Source: Trichopria drosophilae
Taxonomy: Eukaryota; Arthropoda; Insecta; Hymenoptera; Diapriidae
Assembly: GCA_030407085.1 (NCBI GenBank)
Contig: CM059584.1
Coordinates: forward strand, 63,131,501 to 63,195,500
Length of the DNA: 64,000 nt
Direction of reading: 5' to 3'
The notes beneath the pieces are model-generated. The model made no database searches and was not told the origin of the DNA. It saw only the letters and a program-made list of their open reading frames with translations. The position numbers were made by a program, and so were the translations under genes. Shown piece by piece: positions 63,853 through 64,000 of the stretch. The number at the start of each line of letters is the position of its first letter. Position 1 is the stretch's first letter.

Positions 63853-64000
63853 TTTTTTTTTTTTTTTTTTTTTTTGAGAGGGGAAATGCATTGACGCACA
63901 CCCAGAGAGTAGGTAGTGTGGGACTCCCTCATTAGGTGCATCCGTCATCTTATTTTTGGTCTGGAATTACCTTCGGCCTACCCACTAAAACCCCTCCCCT
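63853..64000 (-). mobile_element. Probable 3' end of a poly(A)-tailed retroposon, partial
   Basis: At 63853 the satellite stops in mid-monomer and 23 consecutive T follow (63853-63875). About 125 bp of clearly different, GC-balanced sequence then runs to the window end. Read on the minus strand, this is unique sequence ending in 'gcatttcccctctc' and a 23-A tail, as expected for a LINE, SINE or processed retrocopy inserted with its tail toward the array. I see no Pol III A or B box and no convincing coding frame in the visible part. On the minus strand a 16-codon open stretch precedes a stop, which is not significant. The family is not recognised; the 5' end and any target-site duplication lie beyond the window. 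A tail-bearing element at an array boundary, or one inserted inside the array, both fit. Confidence 0.55.

Noticed and set aside
63853..63875. Poly-T as a Pol III terminator or a bacterial terminator
   Set aside because: The run is 23 T long with no upstream hairpin or RNA gene. A reverse-oriented poly(A) tail explains it better.
63950..64000. C-terminal end of a LINE protein on the minus strand
   Set aside because: About 16 codons are open before a stop in one frame, a length expected by chance nearly half the time, and no motif is recognisable.
63876..64000. tRNA-derived SINE head
   Set aside because: No convincing A box or B box could be found on either strand in the visible 125 bp; the head, if any, would lie outside the window.

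Overview
The window is almost entirely satellite DNA. From base 1 to about 63852 it is one uninterrupted head-to-tail array of an AT-rich tandem repeat. The canonical monomer is 92 bp and about 29% GC (27 of 92 bases, counted on the consensus), with many 91-bp relatives and a few shorter or longer ones, giving roughly 700 copies. All copies I read lie in the same orientation. I found no protein-coding gene, rRNA, tRNA or CRISPR array. The scale, AT-richness, higher-order organisation and the poly(A)-tailed retroposon-like flank point to eukaryotic heterochromatin (centromeric, pericentromeric or another block). I do not recognise the satellite family and cannot name the organism.

Layout. (1) 1-14310: divergent monomers organised as long, interleaved duplications of 1.2-1.5 kb at several offsets (about 2.2, 2.3, 4.1, 4.4 and 6.3 kb). 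(2) 14311-17975: a homogenised core of nearly identical 92-bp monomers, split by a zone of short variants at 16281-16880. (3) 17976-20960: alternating divergent, canonical and short-variant stretches, including a 262-bp three-monomer tandem duplication. (4) 20961-34250: divergent, irregularly shuffled monomers with a few canonical islands. (5) 34250-59350: divergent monomers in a quasi-periodic higher-order repeat, with a diagnostic monomer recurring every 2.35-2.7 kb or about twice that. (6) 59352-62821: two copies of a 2.09-kb higher-order unit. (7) 62822-63852: the array edge, with deletion-bearing monomers. (8) 63853-64000: a run of 23 T followed by about 125 bp of unrelated DNA of balanced composition, best read as the poly(A) tail and 3' end of a retroposon on the minus strand.

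Within each monomer there is a 10-bp direct repeat (gtttgtagtt twice), an inverted partner (actacaaacg) about 24 bp downstream, and a small palindrome (ctaat-acac-attag). The direct repeat explains the recurrent 82-bp monomers. One group of monomers carries matching changes in both dyad arms. The sequence shows amplification, shuffling and local homogenisation of one repeat family; nothing here requires the DNA to encode a product.
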